Of a stretch of DNA of 64,000 nucleotides, positions 50,701 to 59,639 are shown one piece after another. A program made the translations under genes and the position numbers. The notes beneath the pieces were generated by a model. The model searched no databases. It was not told the DNA's origin and saw nothing but the letters and a program-made list of their open reading frames with translations. The number at the start of each line of letters is the position of its first letter. Positions within the stretch are counted from its first letter, which is position 1. The stretch lies in NCBI GenBank assembly GCA_002293525.1, contig DBDJ01000072.1, positions 166,537-230,536 of the forward strand, read 5' to 3'. The DNA comes from Lachnospiraceae bacterium UBA935 (GTDB lineage: Bacteria > Bacillota > Clostridia > Lachnospirales > Lachnospiraceae).

Positions 50701-52428
50701 CCTTTTAGCAAAAACATACCTGCTAAACCCCTCTCCTTCCAATAAATCCTGATTTTCCAGAAAAATAATATAATGCTTCTTCATCGGTGCACGGCAGATT
50801 TCACCCAAGGCATAAAAAACCTCTCCTGCCTCAGCCCGGTTACCGGCCAGATATCGTATTTCCCGGTCTTCTGACCAAATATGCGGCAGCCATTTGACGA
50901 TGTCGGCAAGCTTGTCCACGCTTCCGTTTTCTTCATCATAGATCAGCGCCAGTTTTACGTCGGTATAACAGTTATTGACAGCAATCTGGATGAGGATGGA
51001 CATTGCCGTCTGGACAGCCCCCGCCTTGTTTTGCCCGCCAGCCAATCCGACCAGTCCGATCTGGCTCAGATCAATACAGATCGGAACTTCTTTCAGTTTC
51101 TCATACTTTCTCCTTATCCGTTCCGGCTCTTCCTTAAGCTCGTCGCGAATCATGGCAACGGGCTGCCTTGTTACACTTATTTTAACCGGAAAAAGACAGT
51201 CCCCGAGTCCGACACGCTGATATAAGAAATCCGCCTGCACCGGATTGCGGCTCCAAAGCTTATTTTTAATCTCCTCCCATGCAAGCGGCCGGGAACAAAC
51301 CGGATATTTTTCCAGAAGCCTCTTGGCTTCATGCCGGTGAGCCTTCTCTAGGTAAGCCTCAACTTGCTCCAGGTAATTCCTGTATACAATCCTCCTTCTT
51401 TTTTCCTCCCATTTACGGCTTTTTCTCTGGTAAACCCAGTTCATGATCCCCCAGAAGACACCTAGAAAAGCCGAGCCCACAGTCATAAACAAGCCCATAT
51501 ATAGAAAACTTCCCGATAACCCGCCCGCTCTGCTTCCGGCCAGCACCGAAAGGATCATCGGAAGTGCAAAGGTGAATGCCGGTCCCATAGTCAGCAACAA
51601 TGGCTGACGTTCCGGCTCATGCCGCGCTGCCGGGGCTTCGATGGCAATCTCTGACAAAGCAACGCTGTTCTCCGATATGACAGCGCCGTTCTCCGATATG
51701 ACAGCGCTGCTCGCCGATATTGCTGTGCTGTTCTCCGGCAAGGCTGACACCCCGCTTCCAGGACCACGGTGAAAAAAAGCTGTCTCCTTCTTGACGGTCG
51801 TGCAGTTATTGACAGGATGACGGTTAAAAGGTTGCAGGAGCACTCCAGCTGCGGCACCTTCCAAACCACTATAATCCGGTATAGCCAGTACATCCCCTAA
51901 AAACACCAAGCGAAGCCCAAATAAATCAATACAGTCCCCGAAGCGGAGTGATTTTTGTTCCGTCAGCCTCTTACCGTTTATATAAACACCGTTTTTCCCT
52001 TTATCGGTTATGCTGTAACCCTTTCCGACAAAAGAGATAACCGCATGATTCGCAGAAATCAGCCGAAACATATTGTAACAAATCATACTGCCGTCACCGC
52101 TGCCGACCGTAACCGGCTGATGCTCAAGCAATTCATATTTTCGGCTGGACCAGGACAATTCTGGTGTTATCCGGGTAATAAGAGATAAGATATCACCATT
52201 GTCAGCCTTTATTTTAAGAAACTTATTTTGATGTAATAGATATCTTTCTTTTTTCCATCTAAGATACCAGTTATTATCAAGTACTTCTAAATCAAGCCGG
52301 AGGTCTTGTTCAAGATGAAACCGTTCTGCGGACAGCCGTATCGCATAATCAGAGTTATTGATTGCCGGAAGCACTTCCTGATGAAATGCGGCGGCACTAT
52401 ATAGATAAATTACATACTTATCATTCAT
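47776..52428 (-). CDS. essC: EssC-type type VII secretion ATPase
   Basis: A 1550-residue membrane ATPase. An FHA domain lies at about residues 95-190 (V-G-S-G-D-G-S, G-K-N-G-V-Y-I-N-G-K). Two membrane segments lie at about 285-335. Three FtsK/SpoIIIE domains follow. Their Walker A motifs are G-T-T-G-S-G-K-S-E (about 716), G-G-P-A-T-G-K-S-T (about 1039) and G-R-K-K-S-G-K-T-N (about 1361). Only the first has a classical Walker B (V-V-V-D-E-F). This is the EssC layout of Firmicutes. It drives export of WXG100 and LXG-type proteins. A short repetitive stretch (A-V-I-S-E-N, about residues 238-260) is encoded by tandem DNA repeats. EssB and EsaA, usually adjacent, are not in this window. Confidence 0.95.
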   Translation of the reverse strand: MNDKYVIYLYSAAAFHQEVLPAINNSDYAIRLSAERFHLEQDLRLDLEVLDNNWYLRWKKERYLLHQNKFLKIKADNGDILSLITRITPELSWSSRKYELLEHQPVTVGSGDGSMICYNMFRLISANHAVISFVGKGYSITDKGKNGVYINGKRLTEQKSLRFGDCIDLFGLRLVFLGDVLAIPDYSGLEGAAAGVLLQPFNRHPVNNCTTVKKETAFFHRGPGSGVSALPENSTAISASSAVISENGAVISENSVALSEIAIEAPAARHEPERQPLLLTMGPAFTFALPMILSVLAGSRAGGLSGSFLYMGLFMTVGSAFLGVFWGIMNWVYQRKSRKWEEKRRRIVYRNYLEQVEAYLEKAHRHEAKRLLEKYPVCSRPLAWEEIKNKLWSRNPVQADFLYQRVGLGDCLFPVKISVTRQPVAMIRDELKEEPERIRRKYEKLKEVPICIDLSQIGLVGLAGGQNKAGAVQTAMSILIQIAVNNCYTDVKLALIYDEENGSVDKLADIVKWLPHIWSEDREIRYLAGNRAEAGEVFYALGEICRAPMKKHYIIFLENQDLLEGEGFSRYVFAKREGLRLTTVFLEEAVEDMPNECNYFIQNDRHFTGIIQNGRANRVILDQLSLAMAQELARGLSGIRVKENAMEGEIKSAVPFLSLFSGSRPEDMDIAGQWRKSRIYESIRVPIGRKAGNRLLYLDIHEKNHGPHGLIAGTTGSGKSEVLQTYLLSLAVHFAPEDVAFFIIDFKGGGMGNLLAELPHTVGAVSNLAGNQVRRALSSLKSENERRQRQFQRYGINHINQYTFAYKNGKIGECIPHLFVVVDEFAELKREEPEFMQELVSAAQIGRSLGIHLILATQKPAGIVDEHIWSNARFRLCLRVQDRQDSMDILHRPDAAELTGVGRCFLQVGNDEVFELFQAAYGGAGYTEESEAGKTAGRIITRTGKPAFQPGSTGESTVTQAQKIICHLKKLGKEAGYINGNKMWLPPLPVKLSLNEVTPPRERFSATVGRCDDPARQRQYTLSMDLCRQGNILLCGGPATGKSTLLQTVVYSLMKSCTAKEAVFYLIDCSSRMLISFRDMPHTAGTAGEEPDKWERIFYRLRYELRKRKDQFAGGSFVHKLRQPGQQLSAEARNRKEEQSLPAAVLVIDNYAGFRIHSQDKYEDLIMQLAAEGSNIGIYLICTVSGISMNEMPDKLANNFACRLCLTMGDYYQYGEILRVSRPAVYPEEGIKGRGIVKGEKGVLEFQTALVHGEENDFIRSEKIAQEAMEIRLKSLAAIAEPVPEIPETPDLDFFMKSVSEHTESERKMSDGCGRTGYECQRETVTEGELSIPVGYEQESGNIYDIPLHDINCFIIIGRKKSGKTNLLNIICRMGQADQTVYIDLSYKTASPMPDSTLCINSETQLFSWLKELSSHMRQEYRKPGCIFVLIDDLNDFLARVYHPQDSLAAMGELVEDMWKKGGGNELYWFAAWNPETGSESAIYSGFRIFTGYGNGLHLGGNIAMQRILSFDDLSYIEQNKVLKPGLALAPPTEYSGTKRIILPLITREI

Positions 52429-52883
52429 TCTGCTGCTTTTCGTAGATGTAAATGTGAATTATCTGGAGACTTATCGTTGATTGACTGATACAAGGGAAAT
52501 GGGGGATGTTTACAATATACCATACTTATTTTATGGCGTCAACATGTTTTTGTATATAATACACAATAAATCGCGTTGTCATCTTTATTTATTTGTATAT
52601 TATTTCCGAATCCGGCATAAAGTCATGAAGGTTAAGATGTTAACGCATGGGGCTCTAGAGCCGGAGGTATCCTCCCAGCTACTCTTATCTTCACTTGAAT
52701 TAGTATCTGAACACCGTCCAGCAACTGTGCATTTATATATATGACAACAACTCGTCAAATTGAAATAAACGTCAATTAGTCAAAAAAAACGTCAATTAGA
52801 CAACGAGTCTTGCGTAAAACATCAATATATATTGAAATAATATAGGAGCCTGAAAATCAAAGAGAAAATTTAGGAGGTATACG
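52429..52883. other. Intergenic region with repeated AACGTCAATTAG motif
   Basis: A divergent promoter region between essC and the secreted carbohydrate-binding gene. AACGTCAATTAG occurs twice (about 52767 and 52788), flanked by imperfect inverted copies of ACTCGTC...AATTGA, which could be an operator. An 87-codon frame at 52481 has no ribosome-binding site and no recognisable content; it is not called. Confidence 0.5.
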
Positions 52884-53348
52884 ATGAGAATGAAATTATC
52901 ACCGCTCACACTTAAAATGCTTGCATTGTTCCTGACCACTGTATTGGGGCTGTCAGCCATGTCCATGCCGGTAAAAGCTATGAATCAAACGAACGTAACC
53001 AAAATCGACATCCCCGATATGAAAATCTGCTACTGTAATAAATATGAACCGGGCCGAACCTACAGTCCCCAAGAAACCGTGTGCCATGAGGGCCTCCTCT
53101 ATGTTCAGAGATGGTGGACTTTGTCCGAACCCGACCCCTACAACGAAAACAGCGGCTGGGAGAAAATCGGGAACTGCCCATGTCCGTGCCACGAAAGCAA
53201 CGAGCCGGAACCATTCGATCCCAATAAGGATTATTTTGGCGGGGAACTGGTAACTTATAACGGCTATGTCTACCGGGCACTGTGGTGGAACCGGGGAACA
53301 ACCCCGGATAACAGTACCGCCTGGGAACTCGTTTATTATCCGATGTAA
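52884..53348 (+). CDS. Secreted protein with two CBM5/12-like carbohydrate-binding modules
   Basis: A 154-residue protein with a clear signal peptide (residues 1-33, ending A-M-S-M-P-V-K-A). Two similar modules follow. The first, about residues 40-95, has Y-V-Q-R-W-W and G-W-E-K-I-G. The second, about 105-154, has Y-N-G-Y-V-Y-R-A-L-W-W-N-R-G and A-W-E-L-V. The Y-x-A-x-W-W-x-x-G...W pattern is that of CBM5/12 chitin/cellulose-binding modules. No catalytic domain is present, so it may be an adhesin or a small accessory protein. The linker has C-P-C-P-C. A strong AGGAGG precedes the ATG. Confidence 0.82.
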   Translation: MRMKLSPLTLKMLALFLTTVLGLSAMSMPVKAMNQTNVTKIDIPDMKICYCNKYEPGRTYSPQETVCHEGLLYVQRWWTLSEPDPYNENSGWEKIGNCPCPCHESNEPEPFDPNKDYFGGELVTYNGYVYRALWWNRGTTPDNSTAWELVYYPM

Positions 53349-53359
53349 AGGAAGATATC

Positions 53360-54154
53360 CTAGCCCAATGCAACATCTAATATCATCATCAGCAGGAAGC
53401 CCAGCATAACCCCGATCGTTCCCACATTGGAATGTTCACCCAGATGGGCTTCCGGGATCAGTTCTTCCACCACCACATAGATCATGGCTCCTGCCGCAAA
53501 AGCCAGCATCCAAGGCATAAATGGCAAGATCTGCGCCGCGAGGAAGGTAATCCCTACACCGAACAGCAGCTCGACAATCCCCGACATGCCGCCAAACAGA
53601 AAGGCCTTGATCCGGCTCATTCCCTCACGGCGAAGCGGCAGGGAGATTGCCGCCCCCTCCGGCAGGTTCTGGATGCCGATTCCCAGCGCCAGCGCAAAAG
53701 CCGAGGCAAAATAAGACGGTTCCTCAGGATGCTGGGCTGCCATGGCAAAGGCCAGCCCGACCGCCATCCCTTCGGGAATATTATGCAAGGTAACCGCAAG
53801 GACTAACAGCGTCGTCCGGTGAAAGGCCGATCCCATGCCCTCCGTTCGGTTCTCCTCCGGATGCAGATGCGGCATTACCGTGTCTAACAATAACAGGAAC
53901 AAGCCGCCCAATACAAAGCCGCCGGCTGCCGGTATCCAGCCGATCCCGCCTCTTTCTATCGTAGACTCGATCGCCGGAATTAACAGCGACCAGACCGATG
54001 CCGCAATCATAACGCCAGCCGCAAATCCCAGAAATGCTCTCTGAATATTTTTCCCCATATCCTTCTTAAAAATGAATACTACTGCGGCTCCCAGGACAGT
54101 CATCAAAAATGCAAAACCGGTTCCTAATGCTGCCCACAACACTGCCTGATTCAT
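53360..54154 (-). CDS. ZIP-family metal transporter
   Basis: A 264-residue membrane protein with about eight segments and the two ZIP metal-site motifs: H-N-I-P-E-G-M-A-V-G and Q-N-L-P-E-G-A-A-I-S. A short His-containing loop (PHLHPEEN) lies between TM3 and TM4. It resembles ZupT/GufA-type importers of zinc or other divalent metals. It stands alone, convergent with the carbohydrate-binding protein. The zinc theme is shared with the CobW genes at 42-44 kb. Confidence 0.92.
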   Translation of the reverse strand: MNQAVLWAALGTGFAFLMTVLGAAVVFIFKKDMGKNIQRAFLGFAAGVMIAASVWSLLIPAIESTIERGGIGWIPAAGGFVLGGLFLLLLDTVMPHLHPEENRTEGMGSAFHRTTLLVLAVTLHNIPEGMAVGLAFAMAAQHPEEPSYFASAFALALGIGIQNLPEGAAISLPLRREGMSRIKAFLFGGMSGIVELLFGVGITFLAAQILPFMPWMLAFAAGAMIYVVVEELIPEAHLGEHSNVGTIGVMLGFLLMMILDVALG

Positions 54155-54192
54155 GTCAGTCTCCTCCCGTACTATGTATTAGTATTATGCAC

Positions 54193-54226
54193 AAAAAAGA
54201 CAGGGAGTGCAAGTTCTCCCTGTCTT
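54193..54226 (-). terminator. Terminator of the FliD-like gene
   Basis: AAGACAGGGAG (54198-54208) pairs with CTCCCTGTCTT (54216-54226). On the minus strand it is followed by a T run. Confidence 0.85.
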
Positions 54227-54285
54227 ATCTGTGATGTAAGGTGATGTAAAGCAATAATAAATTCCATTCTGTAAAAACATATGAC

Positions 54286-55644
54286 TTAGAAATAAGACCC
54301 AAAAATATCTCCTGCTGAATAATTATTGGTATAGCTGCCAGAAGCATTGTAAGTGTTGGACTTATTGGCTTCGGTAGCGGCGGCATTATCAATCCAGAAA
54401 GCTTGGGACGAAACACTGTCGCCATAAGAACCGACCCTGTTAAACAATGTCTTGACATCATCCATATTGGCGCTCTTGAAGGCTTTTTCATCAATCGACA
54501 GCTGTCCGTCTGATCCTACCGTGATACCGATCTCGGACAGTTTGCTGCTCATGCCTGTGGTCATATCCTCCAAATTGTCGATTTTGCTGTTGATACTGCT
54601 GGCACTGCTGTTGGCGCCGCTTTTTACCACCTCGTTATAGCTGTTTATGAAATTATCCATTGCCTCATAAATCTTATCTTTGTTGTAGCCATAGGTGGTA
54701 TTGTAAAAACCGTCCTCATCTTTCTCGGTAACATTCTCTTTCTGAAATACTGATTTGCTCCCTGTCTCCAGCAACACATCCATGGCCTTCTGAAGCTCTG
54801 TCGCTGACTGTTCGATCTCGGACAACGTCTTGCTCACATCTTTGGATGTGGAGATGGACGTCGAACTGCTAGTCGATGAGGAACTGCTGGAAGAGGTGAC
54901 AATGGAACCGACTCTTTCCGCTTCCTTTTCCGCAGCAACCCCGGTCAGATTGGCCTGGGCGTAAATCTGCTGGGCATAAGAACCGGTACCGTTAAATACC
55001 GACTTGACCGTTGATGCATCCGCTTCTTTTAATTTCTTCTCGTCCACGGTCAGACGCCCGGCCTTACCGACGGTGATGCCGATCTCGGCCAGCTTATCCT
55101 TATTGAGATTGGTCAGATTATTCATATAGGACATCTTGCCTGACACACTCGTTGCCGAGCTGGTACTGCCCTGATTCATTAAGTTATTATAGTCATTAAC
55201 AAAGGTCGTAACGGCATCCTGAATCGCCTTCATATCGTAGCCGTAAGTCGAAGTACTGACCCCGTTTTCATCTGTGGTGACAATATCCTTCTGTTCAAAT
55301 AAGGAATCACTGCCCGTACCCGCCAGCTTACTCGCCGAACTCTTCAAGGCATCCGAGGCCGACTTGACCTTGTTCATCAGTTCGCTTGTTTCTTTGGCTC
55401 CATATACCGTAGAGGTAGAGGCTTTCTCGGCTTTTTCTTTGGCCTTATTGACATAATTCTCACTGGTGCTTCCGGTCGAATTCTTGTCGTAGTATACTCT
55501 CATAAGTTTCCCGTAGCTGCCGTTCTTGAGGCTGGCATAATCCGCCAAGAAACTGGACATGTCGCTGCTGCCGGAACTCGTTGACAAGCCGCTGAACAAG
55601 CTCGAATAATCTGTTTTCTGATTTCTGCTAAAGTTAATATCCAT
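54286..55644 (-). CDS. FliD-like protein with duplicated C-terminal module
   Basis: A 452-residue protein rich in Ser, Thr and Asn, without signal peptide. Two similar modules are visible, at about residues 75-235 and 280-425. Each contains an F-(Q/E)-(K/Q)-(K/E)-x-V-T-x-D-E-(N/D)-G block, a T-Y-G-Y-(D/N) block, V-(N/S)-(D/S)-Y-N, then L-(A/S)-E-I-G-I-T-V-G and L-(T/S)-(V/I)-D-E-K. These are hallmarks of the FliD (flagellar cap) C-terminal region. The N-terminal FliD part is missing and no flagellar genes are nearby. It may be a filament-associated or surface protein that borrowed the FliD domain. The start follows AAAGGAG. Confidence 0.75.
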   Translation of the reverse strand: MDINFSRNQKTDYSSLFSGLSTSSGSSDMSSFLADYASLKNGSYGKLMRVYYDKNSTGSTSENYVNKAKEKAEKASTSTVYGAKETSELMNKVKSASDALKSSASKLAGTGSDSLFEQKDIVTTDENGVSTSTYGYDMKAIQDAVTTFVNDYNNLMNQGSTSSATSVSGKMSYMNNLTNLNKDKLAEIGITVGKAGRLTVDEKKLKEADASTVKSVFNGTGSYAQQIYAQANLTGVAAEKEAERVGSIVTSSSSSSSTSSSTSISTSKDVSKTLSEIEQSATELQKAMDVLLETGSKSVFQKENVTEKDEDGFYNTTYGYNKDKIYEAMDNFINSYNEVVKSGANSSASSINSKIDNLEDMTTGMSSKLSEIGITVGSDGQLSIDEKAFKSANMDDVKTLFNRVGSYGDSVSSQAFWIDNAAATEANKSNTYNASGSYTNNYSAGDIFGSYF

Positions 55645-55781
55645 ACACTTCACTCCTTTGAATTATGCGGCATCCTTGCCTTTTCATGTTACAATTTCCC
55701 ACTCTTAGTAATATTATAACAAACCCGCCATTTAATTACAAGTATTAAACGTTTCATATTTTGCTATAATAATCGCTATCT

Positions 55782-55833
55782 GTTACTGTTCAAACCCTAG
55801 CCGAAGTGCATCAAACACTGCTTCACAGTAACT
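55782..55833. repeat. Dispersed ~52-bp repeat, copy 2 (inverted relative of 5612-5663)
   Basis: Read in reverse it gives TACTGTGAAGCAG, GCACTTCGGCTAGGGT and TGAACAGT, the same blocks as the copy near 5.6 kb. It sits between the ABC permease and the FliD-like gene. Confidence 0.75.
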
Positions 55834-55882
55834 CGCGATCTTACTTTATATATCGGCAAAGGTGTTTTGTTTCTTGATAGTT

Positions 55883-58357
55883 TTATTGCCTGACCCTTTC
55901 GATTATCCCTTCTTTGCGGACCATGCGGCTGTAATACCCTGATAACACGAACTGCAGCAGCACAATGACAGCGACGAAAACGGTCTCTTCTAAAATCGGA
56001 AAATGATAGTTGCGGATTTCCAGTACATAATTATCCCTCGCCCAGGCAAAAGCGGCATAGCCTAAGCCGTTACCCGCCGTCAGCGCAAGGCATAATGTGC
56101 CGATTGTAAAAGCGAGCCCTTCGATCTGCAGCATCTGGCTCATCTGCTGGTTGGTCAGGCCGACGGCCTGCAGGACACCCAGTTCCTTTTTCCTGGTCAT
56201 GATGCTGGTAATGATCGTATTGGCCATGTTCATAAAACCGATAAAGCCTAGAGCCATCAGCAGGCCGTATATCGGATAAAGTATTAGTCTTATCTGCATT
56301 TCGGATAATTCATACTGCTCTCTGTAATCCATCATGACATACGCTTTATCTTGCGCGGTCAGTTCACTCAGGCCAGCCGCGGCCACAGCGGCCATTCCCG
56401 ACTCACAGGTAATAAATATCATAAAATTGGTGTTTCCTTCGAGTCCAAGCTGCTCAAAACCGGAAAGCGGCATGACGAAGTCGCTTCTTAAGCTATCAGA
56501 AAATGCTGACAGCTCCCGCTGTACCGGAATTTCCTTCTGACCGTTCAGTAACACTATGGAAATCGGCTCACCGATTTCATATCCAAATTCCTGCAGCCGG
56601 TTTTCTGTAGCCCAGGTAAAAATCATTCCGCCTTGTTCGGCCAGTTTATCATAATCTGCTTCTCCGTCGATGACATCCTTCTGTTCTTTTTCCCATTCTT
56701 CCGGACTGAGAGCCACTATGACATTATAATAATCCGTGCCTGTTTTTTCGCTCAGGGTGACATTTCGGAAAGCAGTTCCTTTTCTGACTTCAACCGCTTT
56801 GACCCCAGGAACGGCTTTTACCGCTTTCACAAAGTCATCGTTCAATAGCCCGCGTTCCTGCATGTTAAATAAATTATTCTCCGGAAAAGTTTTATCCTGC
56901 AAGGCATAATCTAGAGATATCAGAAAATCCCCTTTTTCCATTACCCTACTGGTCATATCTTCGGCCGTGATGCTGGAACCCACATTGGCCGTCACGATGA
57001 ACAGGATGCTGCTTAGACCCATCGTCAGGATGGTAGTTACCGTCCTCTTTTTATTCCTGACCAGATTGGCAAAGGCCAGCCGGGACAAGGATAGATCGCG
57101 GTAATCAACGGGCCTGTCGGTCTTGCTCCGGAATCTTTTGAGAGTCTGGACGGCACTGGCCGAGTGTCTTATCGCATCAATAGAGGAAATGCGTGTGACC
57201 AGCCTGATCGGTTTCCGTAAGGATAACCAGATCGTAAAGAAGATAACTGCTGCCGAAAACAGAATAATAAACGGGTTCCACAGAGTAAACCGGATCAGCT
57301 CTCCCATGCTTCTCTTCTGCAGTTCGCGGAACAACAGATTAAAACCGATCTCGGAAAGCAGCCCGCCCAGAATAAGACCCAGCGGCACGGCGATCCCGCC
57401 GATCACAAGGCCTTCCAGCAATACCACGGCTTTCAGCTGGCTTTTCTCTGCTCCCATGGCTCTGATCTTGCCAAATTCCTGAATCCGGTCCACTATGCCG
57501 ACGTGAAAAATATTGTATATGACTATGGCTGAGAAAAACATCACCAGGATAATCAAGGCTGCTATCCCCATAATAACCTCTGTATTGGGAGCTATTATAA
57601 ACCACAGGTACTGAACATTCAAAGACAGATCATTCTCATCAATGTTCAGCTCTGCGGTCAGCCGCCTGATGGCAGTCTCTATCGTTTCGGTATTATAGTC
57701 CTGCTCGTCTCTAAGCTTAAAGTATACCGCCCGGAGCCGGTCTTCCGGCGAAATCACCGAATCGGCATATTGTTCCGCTAAGAGGCAGGGAAACCTTCCG
57801 GATAACTGATTGATATCCGGCTCTGCCGTAATGCCGCTCACCGTGAATCTCTCTTCCACATAGTCGCCTTTTTCAAGGATACGGAACTTCAGAGTAATTT
57901 CTTCACCGATCACGCCTTTATAACCCATTTGCTGCAAGAAATAATCGGATAGGGCAATTTCATCCGCCTGAACCGGCAGTTGGCCGGCTGTCAGGGGAAA
58001 CCGATTTATCATTGCCGTAAAATCTTCGTCGACAGCATACAGAAACCCGGTCATATCGCCGATTTCCGTCTGGGCGAACATCTGGCTCCCCCCGACTTTT
58101 TCCAAAGCCGGATGGTTGCGAAGCTGTTCATATTTCTCGCTATCAATCCGGTTATAGGCCGCATGAAAGTCCCCCTGCGTCATGCGGATGTTTTCTCTCT
58201 GGTAACGGATGAGGCCATAACCACAGCAGCCGATCATCATAATCAAGGCTGACGTAAGCAGGATAGCGATTCCGATCAGGATGCTGGAACTTTTACGGTA
58301 ACGGATCTGGGCTAAAGCAATCCGGGATATGTTAACCTTGTCGTTTTGTCTGTTCAT
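55883..58357 (-). CDS. FtsX/MacB-type ABC transporter permease
   Basis: An 824-residue permease with an N-terminal membrane segment (residues 20-45), a large extracytoplasmic domain (about 50-250), three membrane segments (about 255-385), a second N-anchor near 440, another external domain and three C-terminal segments (about 690-815). The layout, two FtsX repeats, fits exporters or lipoprotein and peptide-resistance transporters. Its start overlaps the ATPase stop (ATGA). It is controlled probably by the two-component pair at 59.7-61.5 kb. Confidence 0.88.
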   Translation of the reverse strand: MNRQNDKVNISRIALAQIRYRKSSSILIGIAILLTSALIMMIGCCGYGLIRYQRENIRMTQGDFHAAYNRIDSEKYEQLRNHPALEKVGGSQMFAQTEIGDMTGFLYAVDEDFTAMINRFPLTAGQLPVQADEIALSDYFLQQMGYKGVIGEEITLKFRILEKGDYVEERFTVSGITAEPDINQLSGRFPCLLAEQYADSVISPEDRLRAVYFKLRDEQDYNTETIETAIRRLTAELNIDENDLSLNVQYLWFIIAPNTEVIMGIAALIILVMFFSAIVIYNIFHVGIVDRIQEFGKIRAMGAEKSQLKAVVLLEGLVIGGIAVPLGLILGGLLSEIGFNLLFRELQKRSMGELIRFTLWNPFIILFSAAVIFFTIWLSLRKPIRLVTRISSIDAIRHSASAVQTLKRFRSKTDRPVDYRDLSLSRLAFANLVRNKKRTVTTILTMGLSSILFIVTANVGSSITAEDMTSRVMEKGDFLISLDYALQDKTFPENNLFNMQERGLLNDDFVKAVKAVPGVKAVEVRKGTAFRNVTLSEKTGTDYYNVIVALSPEEWEKEQKDVIDGEADYDKLAEQGGMIFTWATENRLQEFGYEIGEPISIVLLNGQKEIPVQRELSAFSDSLRSDFVMPLSGFEQLGLEGNTNFMIFITCESGMAAVAAAGLSELTAQDKAYVMMDYREQYELSEMQIRLILYPIYGLLMALGFIGFMNMANTIITSIMTRKKELGVLQAVGLTNQQMSQMLQIEGLAFTIGTLCLALTAGNGLGYAAFAWARDNYVLEIRNYHFPILEETVFVAVIVLLQFVLSGYYSRMVRKEGIIERVRQ

Positions 58358-59025
58358 GACCGGATCACCTTCCCATCCTCAATCATGATGACGCGTTCCG
58401 CCATCTGTGACAGTTCTTCATTGTGCGTGACAACAACCAAAGTCTGTCCGTATTTTTCAGCCGTCACTTTTAATAAGGAGGCCACCTCGTCCCCGGTTTT
58501 AGAATCTAGGTTTCCGGTTGGCTCGTCAGCTAGCAGGATATCGGGCTTGGAAGCCAAAGCCCGGGCAATGGCCACGCGCTGCTGCTGACCGCCTGAAAGC
58601 TGAGAAGCAAAACTGCCAAGCTTGCTTTCCAGTCCCAGCGTTTCAACGATGTCCCTGACAAAATCCCGGTCGGCTTTGCTTCGGTCGAGGCCGATGGGCA
58701 GTACGATATTTTCCCAGACATTCAGGGCCGCGACCAGATTATAGGCCTGAAACACGAAGCCGATCTTTCTGCGGCGGAAGATAGCCCTTTCTTCTTCTTT
58801 CATGGAAAACAATGATTTTCCCCCGATCATCACCTCTCCCGACGTCGGGTTATCCAGCCCGCCGATCATGTGGAGCAGGGTGCTTTTGCCCGACCCTGAC
58901 TTGCCGACGATGGAAACAAACTCTCCCCGGCTGATGGCGATGTCGATATGATCCGCTGCTTTTACCAGGTTGTCCCCTGCTCCGTATAATTTACACAGAT
59001 CTTTTGTCTCTAATATTATCTTCAT
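58354..59025 (-). CDS. ABC transporter ATPase (LolD/MacB type)
   Basis: A 223-residue ATPase with Walker A G-K-S-G-S-G-K-S-T, Q-loop F-V-F-Q-A-Y-N-L, signature L-S-G-G-Q-Q-Q-R, Walker B I-L-L-A-D-E-P-T-G-N-L-D and a conserved H-switch V-V-T-H-N-E. It pairs with the FtsX-type permease as in BceAB/MacB-like peptide-resistance systems. It is the first gene of its operon. The BceAB likeness is by layout, not sequence comparison. Confidence 0.93.
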   Translation of the reverse strand: MKIILETKDLCKLYGAGDNLVKAADHIDIAISRGEFVSIVGKSGSGKSTLLHMIGGLDNPTSGEVMIGGKSLFSMKEEERAIFRRRKIGFVFQAYNLVAALNVWENIVLPIGLDRSKADRDFVRDIVETLGLESKLGSFASQLSGGQQQRVAIARALASKPDILLADEPTGNLDSKTGDEVASLLKVTAEKYGQTLVVVTHNEELSQMAERVIMIEDGKVIRS

Positions 59026-59288
59026 GGTTTCTGCGTCTTTCTCATATTATATAGTAGTAGTGTTTATAGTCCCTCTCCAAGGACTTATATGCTATACTCT
59101 TACAGACGCTGTGGATTAGTAAATTTCTCCTAACGCTTTGACATTTTTGTAAAGGCTATAACCACAGTCGTTTGTTCAAATGGTAATTAGTTGGATAACG
59201 CATGACGTTTTATTTAGAACGAGGTTACATTGGACAAGCAACTCTGTGGGAAAAAACAGCGCCAATAATCTTAAAGGAGATATGCCCT
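59026..59288. other. Intergenic region between the ABC operon and the IS110 remnant
   Basis: AT-rich spacer of about 260 bases with no gene. It contains the divergent upstream regions of the ABC ATPase and the transposase fragment. Confidence 0.5.
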
Positions 59289-59459
59289 ATGATTTACGCA
59301 GGAATTGATGTCGCTAAGGATAAACATGATTGCCTCATGGTTGATTCCAATGGCACCGAGTTCTTCCCCACCTTTACCATCCCTAACAACCGGATCGGTT
59401 TTAATGGCTTACTGGAACGGCTTTCCTTTTGCTCTGAAGATTTATCAAATATTAAATAG
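59289..59459 (+). pseudogene. IS110-family transposase, 5' fragment
   Basis: Begins M-I-Y-A-G-I-D-V-A-K-D-K-H-D-C, the N-terminal RNase-H-like DEDD motif of IS110 transposases, with AAAGGAG upstream. It stops after 56 residues, while intact members have about 400. No second half is visible. It is an insertion-sequence remnant between the ABC operon and its presumed regulator genes. Confidence 0.85.
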
Positions 59460-59540
59460 TATATCTGTCCAATCACAGTTTATCACCCCTGTCTTTCATT
59501 CCCCTTTCATAATATAAAAAAAGACTTACAATATTGTAAG

Positions 59541-59590
59541 ATTCCGATGAAATATCGTAAGTTACCGATGAAATATCGTAAGATTCCGAA
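59541..59590. repeat. CGATGAAATATCGTAAG direct repeat
   Basis: Two full copies of a 21-bp unit containing GATGAAATATCGTAAG plus a partial third. Non-coding, between the IS110 remnant and the kinase gene. Confidence 0.8.
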
Positions 59591-59639
59591 GCATTGAAAC
59601 ATCAAATGCTCATGAATATCGAGGGGCTGAGCTGGGTAT

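Noticed and set aside
52481..52744. 87-codon frame upstream of the secreted CBM gene
   Set aside because: No ribosome-binding site, no known features, and it lies in a likely regulatory region.
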